From Saprospiraceae bacterium (lineage in GTDB: Bacteria > Bacteroidota > Bacteroidia > Chitinophagales > Saprospiraceae): 64,000 nt of DNA. A program made the position numbers and the translations under genes. Shown piece by piece: positions 36,175 to 45,828 of the stretch. A model generated the notes under the pieces. The model was not told the DNA's origin. It ran no database searches and saw only the letters and a program-made list of their open reading frames with translations. Each line of letters opens with the position of its first letter. Within the stretch, counting starts at the first letter, position 1. The DNA lies in the NCBI GenBank assembly GCA_029262995.1, contig JAJCYH010000032.1, forward strand, positions 1 through 64,000, read 5' to 3'.

Positions 36175-37158
36175 TTATGACTTTGTTTTATTATTCAATT
36201 CAGCAAAAGATCTGAAATCTTTTATAAGTTTCATTTGAGTTAATATTTTCTGTCTTTCAGTTTCTAGTTTTCCTGTTTTAACAATTGTATTGAAATGACG
36301 AATCATATTTTCAAAATGATTGTCAGAGTCCAAAGAGACCTCTTCTCTTCCATCTGGTGTTTCTACTATAATAATTGGATTGTATCCGGGTTTTGCTGTA
36401 TATGCCCTAGAGCAGCTTAGTTTAGCTTTACTTCCCCAAATTTCATAATTACATTGATAAAAATTGTCAAACCCAAATGCTACCTGGGCAAATATATCTT
36501 TTTCATTGTTGTGTAATTGACCACCACCATACCAATCAACACCTAAGCTTGAATGATTTGCCAAAAATGCTGATGAAACAGTATATCCATCTCCTAAAAT
36601 AAAACTCACTGCTTTTAAGGTGTAAGCACCTGCATCAAGAAGTGCTCCACCACCAAGCTCTTTTTTATATCTGATATTGTTAGCCATATCAAAAGGAGGG
36701 AAACCGAAATTACTTCTAAAACATCTTATGTCTCCTAGTTTTTGGTTTTGGATAAAATCCCGAACAAACTTATGTTGGGAGTGAAATTGAAATTGAAAAT
36801 TTTCAACTACTGCTAAATTTTTAGACTCTGCTAAATTGCATATTTCCTCAGCTTCCTCATAGCTGCATACAACTGATTTTTCTACCAAAACATGTTTGTT
36901 CCTAATCAATGCTTTTTTAACCCATTCATAGTGCATTCCTGTAGGTAGAGGAATGTAAACAGCATCAATATTAGAATTGTTAAGCAAGTTTTCGTAGCCT
37001 TCAATAGCAAAGCAATTAAACTTTTTAGCAAAAGACTTAGCTTTGGTAATAGTCCTGCTGGCAACTGCAAGGAGAATGTTATCTTCTTGAGAAGTTATTG
37101 CTGGAGCTATTGCTGTCTCAGCAATGGTGGCAGTACCTAAAATTCCCCATTTCATCAT
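36175..37158 (-). CDS. Gfo/Idh/MocA oxidoreductase, probable NDP-sugar 3-ketoreductase
   Basis: Protein of 327 residues. A Rossmann fold starts KWGILGTATIAETAI; YIPLPTGMHYEWVKKA and VLVEKSVVC (the catalytic Lys of the EK-P-like motif, with Ser replacing Pro) follow; GGGALLDAGAYTLKAVSFIL lies in the substrate domain. In 2,6-dideoxysugar pathways the partner of a 2,3-dehydratase is a Gfo/Idh 3-ketoreductase (OleW/SpnN type). The gene is 14 bp from just such a dehydratase, so that role is the best inference. Confidence 0.82.
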   Translation of the reverse strand: MMKWGILGTATIAETAIAPAITSQEDNILLAVASRTITKAKSFAKKFNCFAIEGYENLLNNSNIDAVYIPLPTGMHYEWVKKALIRNKHVLVEKSVVCSYEEAEEICNLAESKNLAVVENFQFQFHSQHKFVRDFIQNQKLGDIRCFRSNFGFPPFDMANNIRYKKELGGGALLDAGAYTLKAVSFILGDGYTVSSAFLANHSSLGVDWYGGGQLHNNEKDIFAQVAFGFDNFYQCNYEIWGSKAKLSCSRAYTAKPGYNPIIIVETPDGREEVSLDSDNHFENMIRHFNTIVKTGKLETERQKILTQMKLIKDFRSFAELNNKTKS

Positions 37159-37172
37159 TTTAATATTGTAGT

Positions 37173-38594
37173 TTATTTAAATGAAATTGCAGCTATTAAA
37201 CTCCTTGCCTGGATATTGAGGTAGTTGTTGAATTTAATAAACGACTTAATTTGATTAAGGGTCATCCAAATATAATTATCTGGGACATTTTGATCAAAAT
37301 CATCTTGCGCAAGTATTATTAAATTTCTATTTTGTTCTCTATAAAAACGACCACCTTCTTCTGATTGTAGTGTATCAAATATAATTTGATGTTTTGTTGA
37401 TGAAAGTACATAGTTTAAAAAAGGAAGATTTGATAGACTTCCTTCGTTTAAATAATTACCAGTCAAGCATTGAACAGTTGGGGCCATTTCTAAAGTATCG
37501 AAATTACCACATTCAAGTTTGGCTTGTACTAAAAAGTGGTAGACACCTTTTATTTCTTTTACTATAAAAGCACAAAGCCCTTTTTGGGCAGGCTCAATCA
37601 GTGGCTGATGCCAATTAACAACCTCTCTATTACTTATTGAAACATTTACACCAATAACTTTAAAGAACTTTCCTTCCTCATGCCTTATATCATAATCTGT
37701 TTTAATCCAATTATCTACACTGTTTAATGGGATCGATTCAATATTCAATTCAAACCGAGTTTTAAGTTCTGTAAACCATGAAATTATATCATCTATTGAA
37801 TTGAGTGAGGTTTCATTGTCCAGCTCAGAAGCAAGCATTTTAGATGAAACATTATTTTTATGTAAATCACCCTCAATGGTTTTGTAAAAATTAATTATTT
37901 CAGACTTATAGTTTCCAAATGGAATCCCAGAAATAACTGTCCTGGTATCCATATTGACCTTGTTGTCCATGCCTATCAGGTCCTTAATTTGCTTCAAGGT
38001 TACCCATTTGAAATCTTCATAGACAGGTAAATCAGAATTTACCTTTATAATAATGTTTCTATTTCTTTTTTTTAAAAACCGTGCACCTTGTTCAGATTGT
38101 AGTTGATCTAAAAGCACTTCATTGTTGATCCTATCTTGAAAATACTCTAAATAGGCTGGCTTCTTACCCTTATGGACTTGTGTGTAATTGCTTTTTGTAG
38201 CTTGAAGAGTCGGCGATAGTTGAACATTATTAACATTCCCTGGCTCTATTTTAGCTTGAATAAGGAAGTAAAGAATCCCATTAAACTCTTTTGTTATAAA
38301 GCCAAGAAAACCTATTTCCGGTTGATTAATAATAGGCTGTGACCAAGTGTTTGTTTCTCCCCAATTAGTATTAACTCTTATTCCCTCAATAGAAAAAAAC
38401 TGACCTGATTTATGTTTTAAATTACCTGTTTTATTGTCAAAATACCATCCTGACATTTTATTAAAAGCAATTTTTTCTAGTTTAACACTTATTTCTCTGT
38501 TTCTACTTTCAACCCATTCTATCAATTCCTGTGTAGTATTAAATTTATTCTCATCTGTTAAAGAAGAGAGCAAGAATGATTCAGTTTTGGACAT
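37173..38594 (-). CDS. NDP-hexose 2,3-dehydratase
   Basis: Protein of 473 residues made of two homologous halves of about 230. Each has (F/W)-(Y/K)-x-D, a GQFFSIEGIRV / GKFFKVIGVNV strand, WSQPIINQPEIGFLGF / WHQPLIEPAQKGLCAFI, LIQAKIEPGN / LVQAKLECGN, LSPTLQATKSNY / MAPTVQCLTGNY and (Q)SEQGARF / (Q)SEEGGRF. This internal duplication is the hallmark of the TylX3/EvaA/SpnO family, which removes the C2 hydroxyl of dTDP-4-keto-6-deoxyglucose. With the adjacent ketoreductase it should give a 2,6-dideoxy-4-ketosugar. Confidence 0.9.
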   Translation of the reverse strand: MSKTESFLLSSLTDENKFNTTQELIEWVESRNREISVKLEKIAFNKMSGWYFDNKTGNLKHKSGQFFSIEGIRVNTNWGETNTWSQPIINQPEIGFLGFITKEFNGILYFLIQAKIEPGNVNNVQLSPTLQATKSNYTQVHKGKKPAYLEYFQDRINNEVLLDQLQSEQGARFLKKRNRNIIIKVNSDLPVYEDFKWVTLKQIKDLIGMDNKVNMDTRTVISGIPFGNYKSEIINFYKTIEGDLHKNNVSSKMLASELDNETSLNSIDDIISWFTELKTRFELNIESIPLNSVDNWIKTDYDIRHEEGKFFKVIGVNVSISNREVVNWHQPLIEPAQKGLCAFIVKEIKGVYHFLVQAKLECGNFDTLEMAPTVQCLTGNYLNEGSLSNLPFLNYVLSSTKHQIIFDTLQSEEGGRFYREQNRNLIILAQDDFDQNVPDNYIWMTLNQIKSFIKFNNYLNIQARSLIAAISFK

Positions 38595-38701
38595 ATAAAA
38601 ACTATAATTATATCAATAATTAGTTCTTGAAATTTATTGAGCAAATATATTTATAAAATATGGAATGGATGTTAATTATAAGATACTATATCTATAGTTA
38701 A

Positions 38702-39370
38702 CTAATCCAAATAACTACTTCCAATTTCTATGTTTCTAATAATTTTTCCAGGAATACCATATACTAGCTTATTATTAGCAACATCAGAAAGAATAAGTGA
38801 ACATGCACCTATAATAGAATGGTCCCCGATTTGAATTTTGTGCTTAAGGGTAGAACTTATACATATACATGAAAATGTACCGATTATTACATTGCCCCCA
38901 GTAGTAGCATTTGGTGCCAAACTTGCAAAGTCTTTAATTTGATTGTCGTGATCAACACTTGCCTTAGTATTAATAATACAAAATTTTCCTATGAAGGAAT
39001 TAGAGTTAACTATTGCACCTGCAAGGATTGCAGTTCCTTCATTTATTTCAACATTCTTACCCAGTTGAACCGAAGGGTGAATTGTTTTTGCCCATAATAC
39101 AGCAGAAGACAATTTTTCAATTTCAATCTTTACAATGTGTCTGATCCAATTATCACCTATTGCAATAAAAAGCTCGCAACCAGGATTATTGTTTAAAATT
39201 AATGGTATATCCTTTATTTTTCCTACGATTTCATAGTCTAGAGTAATTTCTCCTAATTCCCTAAAGTCATCAACGAGTCCTATTATTTTATATTTATTTT
39301 CTTTTTCAAAACAATCAATTATCACCTTAGAATGGCCTGAGGAACCAACTATTAGTACATTTTTTTTCAT
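38702..39370 (-). CDS. NeuD/PglD-like sugar O/N-acyltransferase
   Basis: Protein of 222 residues. An N-terminal Rossmann-like part (VLIVGSSGHSKVIIDCFEKE, about 5-24) binds the sugar nucleotide. The C-terminal part is a left-handed beta helix of hexapeptide repeats (IHPSVQLGKNVEINEGTAIL, IINTKASVDHDNQI with the catalytic His, then GGNVIIGTFSCI). PglD-type members N-acetylate 4-amino sugars; NeuD-type O-acetylate sialic acid. Beside a DegT aminotransferase the first role is more likely. Confidence 0.85.
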   Translation of the reverse strand: MKKNVLIVGSSGHSKVIIDCFEKENKYKIIGLVDDFRELGEITLDYEIVGKIKDIPLILNNNPGCELFIAIGDNWIRHIVKIEIEKLSSAVLWAKTIHPSVQLGKNVEINEGTAILAGAIVNSNSFIGKFCIINTKASVDHDNQIKDFASLAPNATTGGNVIIGTFSCICISSTLKHKIQIGDHSIIGACSLILSDVANNKLVYGIPGKIIRNIEIGSSYLD

Positions 39371-39480
39371 TCAAATGGATTAAGTAAATGATACATAATT
39401 AGGATCACTTGTCTGTTTTTAAAAATCAAAATTTTTTCTATTTAAATGGTTTTTTTAGATAAAGTTATTTAGTGCACCAA

Positions 39481-40407
39481 TTATATTTCCTCTTCAATTA
39501 TATACTCTGGTCTATTTCTAGTCTCATCGTAAACTCTCCAAAGATATTCACCAATAATTCCTAACATAAGCATTATCAATCCACATAACAATAGAATCGC
39601 GATCATTAATGGTGCCCATCCTTCAAAAGGGGTGTTGTTTGAAAATCTTAGATAAATAATTAAGAAAGAATATATTAAGCCAGAAGAAAAAACAATGACG
39701 CCAAGAAATGACATAAACCTAATTGGGAGATAAGAAGTATTAATTAAACCGTCTATGAAATACTTAAGCTTCTTTGATAAAGACCATTGTGATTTGCCAA
39801 TTTCCCTCTTAAGTCTTTTATATGGAATGAATTGGACTGAAAATCCTAACCATAGTATATCTCCTTGTAAGAACCGGTTTCTTTCGTTTATCTTATTATA
39901 CTCGTTAATGACTTTTCTATCAATCAGTAGATAATCAAACCCACCGTTAGGCATTCTTGAATTGCCTAATTGCATAAGTCTGTAAAAAAATGCTGATGCC
40001 AGCTTTGATAGGAGATCATCTGCTCTATCAGTTCTACTGCAAACTACAATCCTGTTTCCTTTTTTCCAAGACTCAATCATTTTTACAATTAGTTCAGGCG
40101 GATCTTGCAAATCAGCGGACATGCAAATAGCTAACTCTCCTGTCGTTTTTTTCATTCCGCAATTTATTGCAGCGATTTGGCCAAAATTTCTTGTAAAAGA
40201 AATTACTTTGATTTCCTCCCTTGCGCAGGATTGTTTTAAATTCTTTAGTTCTTGTAAAGATTGATCGTCTGAACCATCATTCACGAAAATAATCTCATAT
40301 AAGTATTCTGACAATTCCTCTTGAAAAATAGAACTTATTAGATTGTAAGTTTTTTTTAAAGAACCCTCATTTCTATATACAGGAATTACAATTGATACTT
40401 TTGTCAT
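39481..40407 (-). CDS. Polyprenyl-phosphate glycosyltransferase (DPM/GtrB/ArnC-like GT2)
   Basis: Protein of 308 residues. The GT-A core shows VSIVIPVYRNEGSLKKTYN, FVNDGSDDQS and CMSADLQDPPELI (the DxD-like metal site), then RTDRADD. Two C-terminal membrane helices (about 232-256 and 268-290) anchor it. Enzymes of this type charge undecaprenyl phosphate with one sugar, to be used by GT-C transferases; a GT-C-like gene lies two genes upstream. Its start overlaps the aminotransferase stop by 4 bp. Confidence 0.88.
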   Translation of the reverse strand: MTKVSIVIPVYRNEGSLKKTYNLISSIFQEELSEYLYEIIFVNDGSDDQSLQELKNLKQSCAREEIKVISFTRNFGQIAAINCGMKKTTGELAICMSADLQDPPELIVKMIESWKKGNRIVVCSRTDRADDLLSKLASAFFYRLMQLGNSRMPNGGFDYLLIDRKVINEYNKINERNRFLQGDILWLGFSVQFIPYKRLKREIGKSQWSLSKKLKYFIDGLINTSYLPIRFMSFLGVIVFSSGLIYSFLIIYLRFSNNTPFEGWAPLMIAILLLCGLIMLMLGIIGEYLWRVYDETRNRPEYIIEEEI

Positions 40408-41507
40408 TTTGAGTTAAAACAATTTTTAATTAGTGAACAAATGTGGTCTATATTTTCGTCAGATAGTTTTGTATATGAAGGCAAACAAAGAATTCTTTGA
40501 GCCAAGCGTTCTGAATTTGGCATTAAACTATATTGACTCACTACTTTTAATGTATTTAATGAAGGATAAAAGTATCTTCTTGGAAATATATTGTGTTTAT
40601 TTAACTCTTTTTCAACATTATGTAAATGCTCTTCTGAACTAAATACGAGTGGCATATAGCTGAAATTATAGCTGCTTTTATCAATTAATTGAAAAGTTAT
40701 AAAGTCAAGATCTGATAATTTATCATAATATAATTCAAAGATTTCCTTTCGTCTATATAACACACGATCCATTATTTCGAGATTAGCAAGCCCTAATGCA
40801 GCATGAATTTCTGTCATTTTACCATTAAAGCCATCTTCCACTACTTCTTTGTTTTCATTATGTCCAAAAAAGCGTATTCTTTTTAACTGTTCATGAAGTT
40901 CGATATTAGTTGTTATGCATGCACCACCTTCGCCTGTATTAAATAATTTGGTAGCATGAAAGCTTGTAGCAGAAACATCACCATATTCTAAAAGTGATTT
41001 GCCTTTGTAATTTGTAAACATGGCATGTGCAGCATCATATATAACTTTCAAACCATACTTTTTAGAAAGTACATCTATTGCATCTGTATCACAAGGGTTG
41101 CTAAAAACATGAACTGGCATAATACCTTCTGTTCTGAAAGTTATGGCATCTTCTATTTTTGAAGGGTCAAGATTAAATGTCTTAGGATCTACATCAACAA
41201 AGACAGGTCTACATCTTTCCCACAGAATAGAACTACAAGTTGCTATCCAACTAAATGGTGTAGTTATTATTTCTCCTTTTAACTGGAGTGCTTTTAAAGG
41301 CATTTGTAAGGCTATGGTTCCATTAACGACGGAGACTAAATTTTTTATTCCTAATTTTTTGCATAGTTCATTTTCCAATTTTTGAACCAATGGTCCATTA
41401 TGCGTTAGTATACCACTTGAATAAGCAGGGCTTAGAATATTCACAAACTCATCTAGCGGAGCTAAGGATGGTTGTGTTATGAATAAACTTGTATTTTGTT
41501 TTTTCAT
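40404..41507 (-). CDS. DegT/DnrJ/EryC1/StrS-family sugar aminotransferase
   Basis: PLP enzyme of about 367 residues from MKKQNTSLF. Landmarks are GILTHNGPLVQKLENEL, VVNGTIALQMPLKAL, TPFSWIATCSSILWE, DAAHAMFTNYKGKS, and the PLP Lys in SFHATKLFNTGEGG. The family adds an amino group to 3- or 4-keto nucleotide sugars. I chose ATG 41507; the ATG at 41549 would add 14 odd hydrophobic residues. Given the 2,3-dehydratase and NeuD-like genes, C4 amination of a 2,6-dideoxy-4-ketosugar is plausible. Confidence 0.9.
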   Translation of the reverse strand: MKKQNTSLFITQPSLAPLDEFVNILSPAYSSGILTHNGPLVQKLENELCKKLGIKNLVSVVNGTIALQMPLKALQLKGEIITTPFSWIATCSSILWERCRPVFVDVDPKTFNLDPSKIEDAITFRTEGIMPVHVFSNPCDTDAIDVLSKKYGLKVIYDAAHAMFTNYKGKSLLEYGDVSATSFHATKLFNTGEGGACITTNIELHEQLKRIRFFGHNENKEVVEDGFNGKMTEIHAALGLANLEIMDRVLYRRKEIFELYYDKLSDLDFITFQLIDKSSYNFSYMPLVFSSEEHLHNVEKELNKHNIFPRRYFYPSLNTLKVVSQYSLMPNSERLAQRILCLPSYTKLSDENIDHICSLIKNCFNSK

Positions 41508-41653
41508 TTTATTATTCAAATACATATAATTTATAAAGCAATATACCAATTCAATCTATATTTCAACCTAATTGATGTAATAGAGAAATTCAGATTACAT
41601 GAAACACTCAGTTCAATCCCTAGAACTGCGAAAGTCATGAAAACTTTGGTATT

Positions 41654-44026
41654 TTAATTTAAAAATTCAAAATCAACATAATCTGTTATTCCATATCTAT
41701 CTAGGATGTCTTTTACATAAAGCTCAATTATCAATCTTTTATTTGATGAATTAATTTTAACAAATAGAAAATCATCAATAATAACTGGACTCAAATTTGG
41801 TGGAATTTGTATGTCGAGTCTTGCATTTTTCGAAGCTGTATTTATATGTACTATATCAATAAATTTACTAAAGTCAAGAAGTGAATTAATTGGTCCAAAA
41901 TTGTAAAGCGTTTCATAGGAAGGTCCATTATTTCTTAGATATAAGAATAATTCAGATTTTTTTGAAGTGTTATGATTTTTAAAATATATTAGGTAAAGAC
42001 TATTTGTATCAATATCAGTTACTGGAGGAGAGAGTCCTAAAGAAAAATGATTTTTATCATTATTAACTAATTTAAGGAAATTATTTCCATTACTATTCTC
42101 AATAATAGAGTGGCATCCTTGTTTTATCTTACTCCAACATTTCCAATCCTTGTTTTTTTCTTCAGAGATTAAAACATCGTTGTCAGTGATTATTTTGTCA
42201 ATAATCTGTTTTGAGGATTTACCTTTTAGAATCTCTAAATATTCTGAAAATATTTTTATATTTTTTATTTCAAGTTCACTGATAAAGTTTTGTTGCACGG
42301 AATCGATTAAAATAGTTTTAATTGTACCATCTTGAAGTGTGAACTGTAAATTTTTATAGCCATCTTCGTTATTTAAATTAATCCTTTGGATATAATCAAA
42401 ACCATATATAGAACTAAAATCAATATCTTGTTCTATTAAAAAATTTATAAAATTATTTTTAGAACTAAAATTGTTAATTAATTTAGGTTTTAAAACTTGA
42501 CTTCCTACTTGATATAAACCAAATTCTTCGACATCATATTCGATCTTTTTATAATCTAGAATATACTTTAAAGGCACACATTCATTATTAATTTGAATTT
42601 TATAAATCATAGTTGGAAGATTCTTATCTAACCCACTCATTAGATCAGTTTGATTATATGAACGTTTATCTATACCAAAAGGTGAATAAAAGGTCCTTTC
42701 TTTCCCAACCAATCCAACTATTAACTTGTTACCAGTCACATATCTAAGAAATCCAGAAGACCATCTCCAGTAACTTCCAGTTCCAGCAGTATGAGCTGCA
42801 ATTCCAGTAATAATTACTTGAGTATTTGTATTTATATCATTCAAATTATCTTTAACACATTTTATTGTTTTATTTAGTGAATTATTTAATTCATAATTTT
42901 GGGAAACACTTATAAATCTCATAACTCCAATGAATACTGGAAGTAATATGAAAAGTATATGTATTTTCTTTGATTTACGTTGTATCAATTTTAATCCAGG
43001 ATCTATTATAAATCCCAAGAATGGATATAGACCAAAAGCAACAGGGTATGTATAACGACTAGAAAAATTAGGTGAAAAAAATAGAGGTATGATAAGGGTT
43101 GAAATGAAGATTAATAAAAAGAAGGTTGTGCCTTTTACATTTATGCCAATACTCTGATTGAAAAGTTTGCTATTGTTACTTACATTCTTATTTGAAACGG
43201 GTTTTGATAAATGATAAAAATATATAAGAATTGAGAGTGTAATTAATATTAACCATATGTAAACAATAGAATTCATTTGAAGAAAAGTAGGATTTGAAAA
43301 TTTGATTGTGTCAATAAATCTGTTCAGTACTACTTCAACTGATATTTCATTAATTTTAGTTGTTTTCCAAGGAAATATTAAAATTTTCGCAACCTTAAAC
43401 AGTATTCCTATTACAATAATTATATAAAGTTTTAATTTATGTTTAGAACCAACCTTTGAGCACAGAATTAAATATAGAATAGGAATTGTTATAAAAATAT
43501 TTAAAGTTATATCTATAGAGAAGAAAAAAAGTAAACCAAATAAAATAGATAAATAACTGATATTATTATCTGTCCTTAGATATTTTAGAACAGTAATGAT
43601 TGAAAGGAAAAAAAAGAACATTCCCCAAATATTATAAGATCCAATAATAAAAGTTGGAATTGTTGTCTGAAGTGGTAAAATTGCAGGAATAGTTGAAGAC
43701 GCTATCGCTATGAATCTACTTAAACCAAAAATATTAAAAAGTAAATAAAAAAGGATTAATGAAGTTGGTATCATAAAAATGATAACTATAAGTAGCCGAC
43801 ATAAAATAGGACTGATTTCAAGCACTTCAATCAGTAATTGGTTAATCAAAGAATTAGTAATGGATCTTTTAAATCTGGATATTTCAAATATATTCGAAGA
43901 GGCTTCAAAATAACCTCCCAAATCATCAAGCAATATCTGATAGGGTATTAATGAAGGGAAATTAAAAACCAATAAAAGCAATGTTATAAATGCATAATCT
44001 CTGTGCTCTAATAAATATTTAAACAT
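41654..44026 (-). CDS. Polytopic membrane protein, possible GT-C glycosyltransferase
   Basis: Protein of 790 residues with about ten membrane helices in the first 400 and a soluble C-terminal half (about 400-790). After the first helix comes LLDDLGGYFE; an acidic pair in the first extracytoplasmic loop is what GT-C transferases (PMT/ArnT/Wzy-like folds) use for catalysis. SYNIWGMFFFFLSIIT and FFSPNFSSRYTYPVAFGLYP lie in later loops. The C-terminal part includes beta-rich segments like a carbohydrate-binding module. No family is recognised with confidence. Its place beside a DPM-like GT2 supports transfer of a lipid-linked sugar outside the membrane. Confidence 0.6.
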   Translation of the reverse strand: MFKYLLEHRDYAFITLLLLVFNFPSLIPYQILLDDLGGYFEASSNIFEISRFKRSITNSLINQLLIEVLEISPILCRLLIVIIFMIPTSLILFYLLFNIFGLSRFIAIASSTIPAILPLQTTIPTFIIGSYNIWGMFFFFLSIITVLKYLRTDNNISYLSILFGLLFFFSIDITLNIFITIPILYLILCSKVGSKHKLKLYIIIVIGILFKVAKILIFPWKTTKINEISVEVVLNRFIDTIKFSNPTFLQMNSIVYIWLILITLSILIYFYHLSKPVSNKNVSNNSKLFNQSIGINVKGTTFFLLIFISTLIIPLFFSPNFSSRYTYPVAFGLYPFLGFIIDPGLKLIQRKSKKIHILFILLPVFIGVMRFISVSQNYELNNSLNKTIKCVKDNLNDINTNTQVIITGIAAHTAGTGSYWRWSSGFLRYVTGNKLIVGLVGKERTFYSPFGIDKRSYNQTDLMSGLDKNLPTMIYKIQINNECVPLKYILDYKKIEYDVEEFGLYQVGSQVLKPKLINNFSSKNNFINFLIEQDIDFSSIYGFDYIQRINLNNEDGYKNLQFTLQDGTIKTILIDSVQQNFISELEIKNIKIFSEYLEILKGKSSKQIIDKIITDNDVLISEEKNKDWKCWSKIKQGCHSIIENSNGNNFLKLVNNDKNHFSLGLSPPVTDIDTNSLYLIYFKNHNTSKKSELFLYLRNNGPSYETLYNFGPINSLLDFSKFIDIVHINTASKNARLDIQIPPNLSPVIIDDFLFVKINSSNKRLIIELYVKDILDRYGITDYVDFEFLN

Positions 44027-44179
44027 TCTAAACTTATTGATATACTAATAATTAAATAGGTATTTGGTCTGACCATTCCGCTCATTTCAGAGTAACCGTG
44101 CCATTATAAAATACCTTGTAATTATATAAATTCCTCAAATAAGGATACTTCTATATGAGTAATTACAAATAATTATCAG

Positions 44180-44347
44180 CTATTTTACAGATATGTATAC
44201 TAATATAGCATTTACTTTCCCAAAATTTGTTTCATGACTCAAACTGATTATTTCAATTTTATTTTCGGTAATGAACTGATTTAACACAAACGCTAATTCA
44301 TGGATATCATTCCTTTCGAATGATTTGACTTTTACACTTCCTTTCAT
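44180..44347 (-). CDS. Small Cse60-like protein (55 aa)
   Basis: A 55-residue frame reads MKGSVKVKSFERNDIHELAF, then VLNQFITENKIEIISLSHET and NFGKVNAILVYISVK. The order of beta strand, helix with N-x-F(I/L), I-(I/D)-I-x-x-(S/Y), and a last strand with A-x-(L/I)VY resembles the small Cse60/DUF2758 proteins. It lies 20 bp after the stop-side... start side of the methyltransferase gene's 3' end, in the same orientation, and may be its last co-transcribed gene. Function unknown. Confidence 0.5.
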   Translation of the reverse strand: MKGSVKVKSFERNDIHELAFVLNQFITENKIEIISLSHETNFGKVNAILVYISVK

Positions 44348-44367
44348 AATTATATTGTTTAGATTGA

Positions 44368-45792
44368 TTAGTTGTATCCTTTATGTGATCTTAATTTGCT
44401 ATTATTTTTAACGAAGAAAAAATCCCCGCCTGTAAGTGCTCCATCGTGAGGCCTATAGTGAATGTCAACAACATCATATAAACCATACTCCAAGTTTTCA
44501 AGGTAGCTAAACATTTGGGCATTAGATGTTCTATTAATATAAGCGTACAAACAACCAAATTCAGGTACGAGCATTTCACAGGTTTTGAGACTTTCAGCTG
44601 CCCCTAAAAGAGCATCCATTTCCCCGCCTTGCAAATCCAGTTTAATCAGATCTGGTTTAATATTATGCTTTTTACATAGTGCATCAATCGTTATTATCTG
44701 TGTTTCTATTTTTGTTGCAGCATCACCATCTACATGATCCAATAACGATGCACCAGAACTGTCTCCCCATATGTTTAGTGTTCCCTGATCATTATTCTTA
44801 CCCAGTGCTACATTTTCAATTATATAGTTTTTTGTATTATCCCCAATAGTAGATTTAATCGTTTCATTGAGATTATAATTGGGTTCAACGCATATAAATA
44901 AGGCATCTTTAAATATTGTGCTAGCCCATTTTGTCCACTTTCCTCTATTTGCACCGCCATCAATGATTACTTTTGGATTAAAGCCCAGCTTTTTAGCATG
45001 TTTTAGCCTGTCAAAGACGGTGGGTGCTTTAAACTCTATTTTTACTTGTGGTTCAGACAGTTGTGACTTATTGGATTTTTGGTCATCTCCTTTATTTGTG
45101 TTAAGAATACCATTAATATGATTTTTAAAAATACTTTCACTTTGGAGAAGTATTTGTTTTAATTCCTTAGGCGTATTTTTTAGTTCACCCAACTCTTTGC
45201 TAAAGGTGTTGTAATTTTTCAAATTCTTAATGAGATCTGTTCGAATGTCACCTATGTCTTCTCTAATTGCACTAATATTTTCCAATAATTGATTATCTGT
45301 ATTATTTGAACCATTGCTGTCAAGTGAGGATTTGATATCTAAAATACTTTTTTCGACTTGGGTTGAACTTTCGTTAAGTTTTTCAAGTATTTTCAAGTAA
45401 TTAAGTTCAGAATTTGATCCAGAGATATCACTTTTAATCGAAAAGATACTCTTCTCAATTTGCATGATATCAGTTTTATTTTGCTGTAAGAGACTTGAAA
45501 TTTTGTTATTTAAGTTTTTCCAATTGTTACTAAGGTTTACCAACTCTGGAATTTGATGTAATGGTTGAGGTTTTTGATTGTGATCAAGTTTATGGGCAAG
45601 TCTATTGAATCTATCTTCAGATTTACTTTGCGAAAATCTAATAAAATAGATATTAACCAATAAAACGATTACTGTACTTGCTAACACTAAGAAGCTTATA
45701 AAATCACTGTAATCGTTGAAGAAAATGATCACTAGTAAACCAATTAGTGATATTAGAAATAGAAGAATTAAGTCCAGTGGTTTAAGTTTCAT
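44368..45792 (-). CDS. Membrane-hairpin/coiled-coil protein with FkbM-family methyltransferase
   Basis: Protein of 474 residues. Two N-terminal membrane helices (about 7-26 and 31-51) are followed by a long coiled coil (about 55-255) and a SAM-dependent methyltransferase (about 270-465). The SAM loop is VIIDGGANRGKWTKWA; CVEPNYNL ends the second strand, and LIKLDLQGGEMDALLGA is the typical FkbM segment. FkbM enzymes O-methylate sugars. The membrane and coiled-coil anchor is unusual. Two more proteins nearby (47712-50375 and 50477-51082) start with the same membrane hairpin plus coiled coil. Confidence 0.88.
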   Translation of the reverse strand: MKLKPLDLILLFLISLIGLLVIIFFNDYSDFISFLVLASTVIVLLVNIYFIRFSQSKSEDRFNRLAHKLDHNQKPQPLHQIPELVNLSNNWKNLNNKISSLLQQNKTDIMQIEKSIFSIKSDISGSNSELNYLKILEKLNESSTQVEKSILDIKSSLDSNGSNNTDNQLLENISAIREDIGDIRTDLIKNLKNYNTFSKELGELKNTPKELKQILLQSESIFKNHINGILNTNKGDDQKSNKSQLSEPQVKIEFKAPTVFDRLKHAKKLGFNPKVIIDGGANRGKWTKWASTIFKDALFICVEPNYNLNETIKSTIGDNTKNYIIENVALGKNNDQGTLNIWGDSSGASLLDHVDGDAATKIETQIITIDALCKKHNIKPDLIKLDLQGGEMDALLGAAESLKTCEMLVPEFGCLYAYINRTSNAQMFSYLENLEYGLYDVVDIHYRPHDGALTGGDFFFVKNNSKLRSHKGYN

Positions 45793-45828
45793 CGAGATAG
45801 TATATTGATAAGTTAGAGTTGTTGTCCA

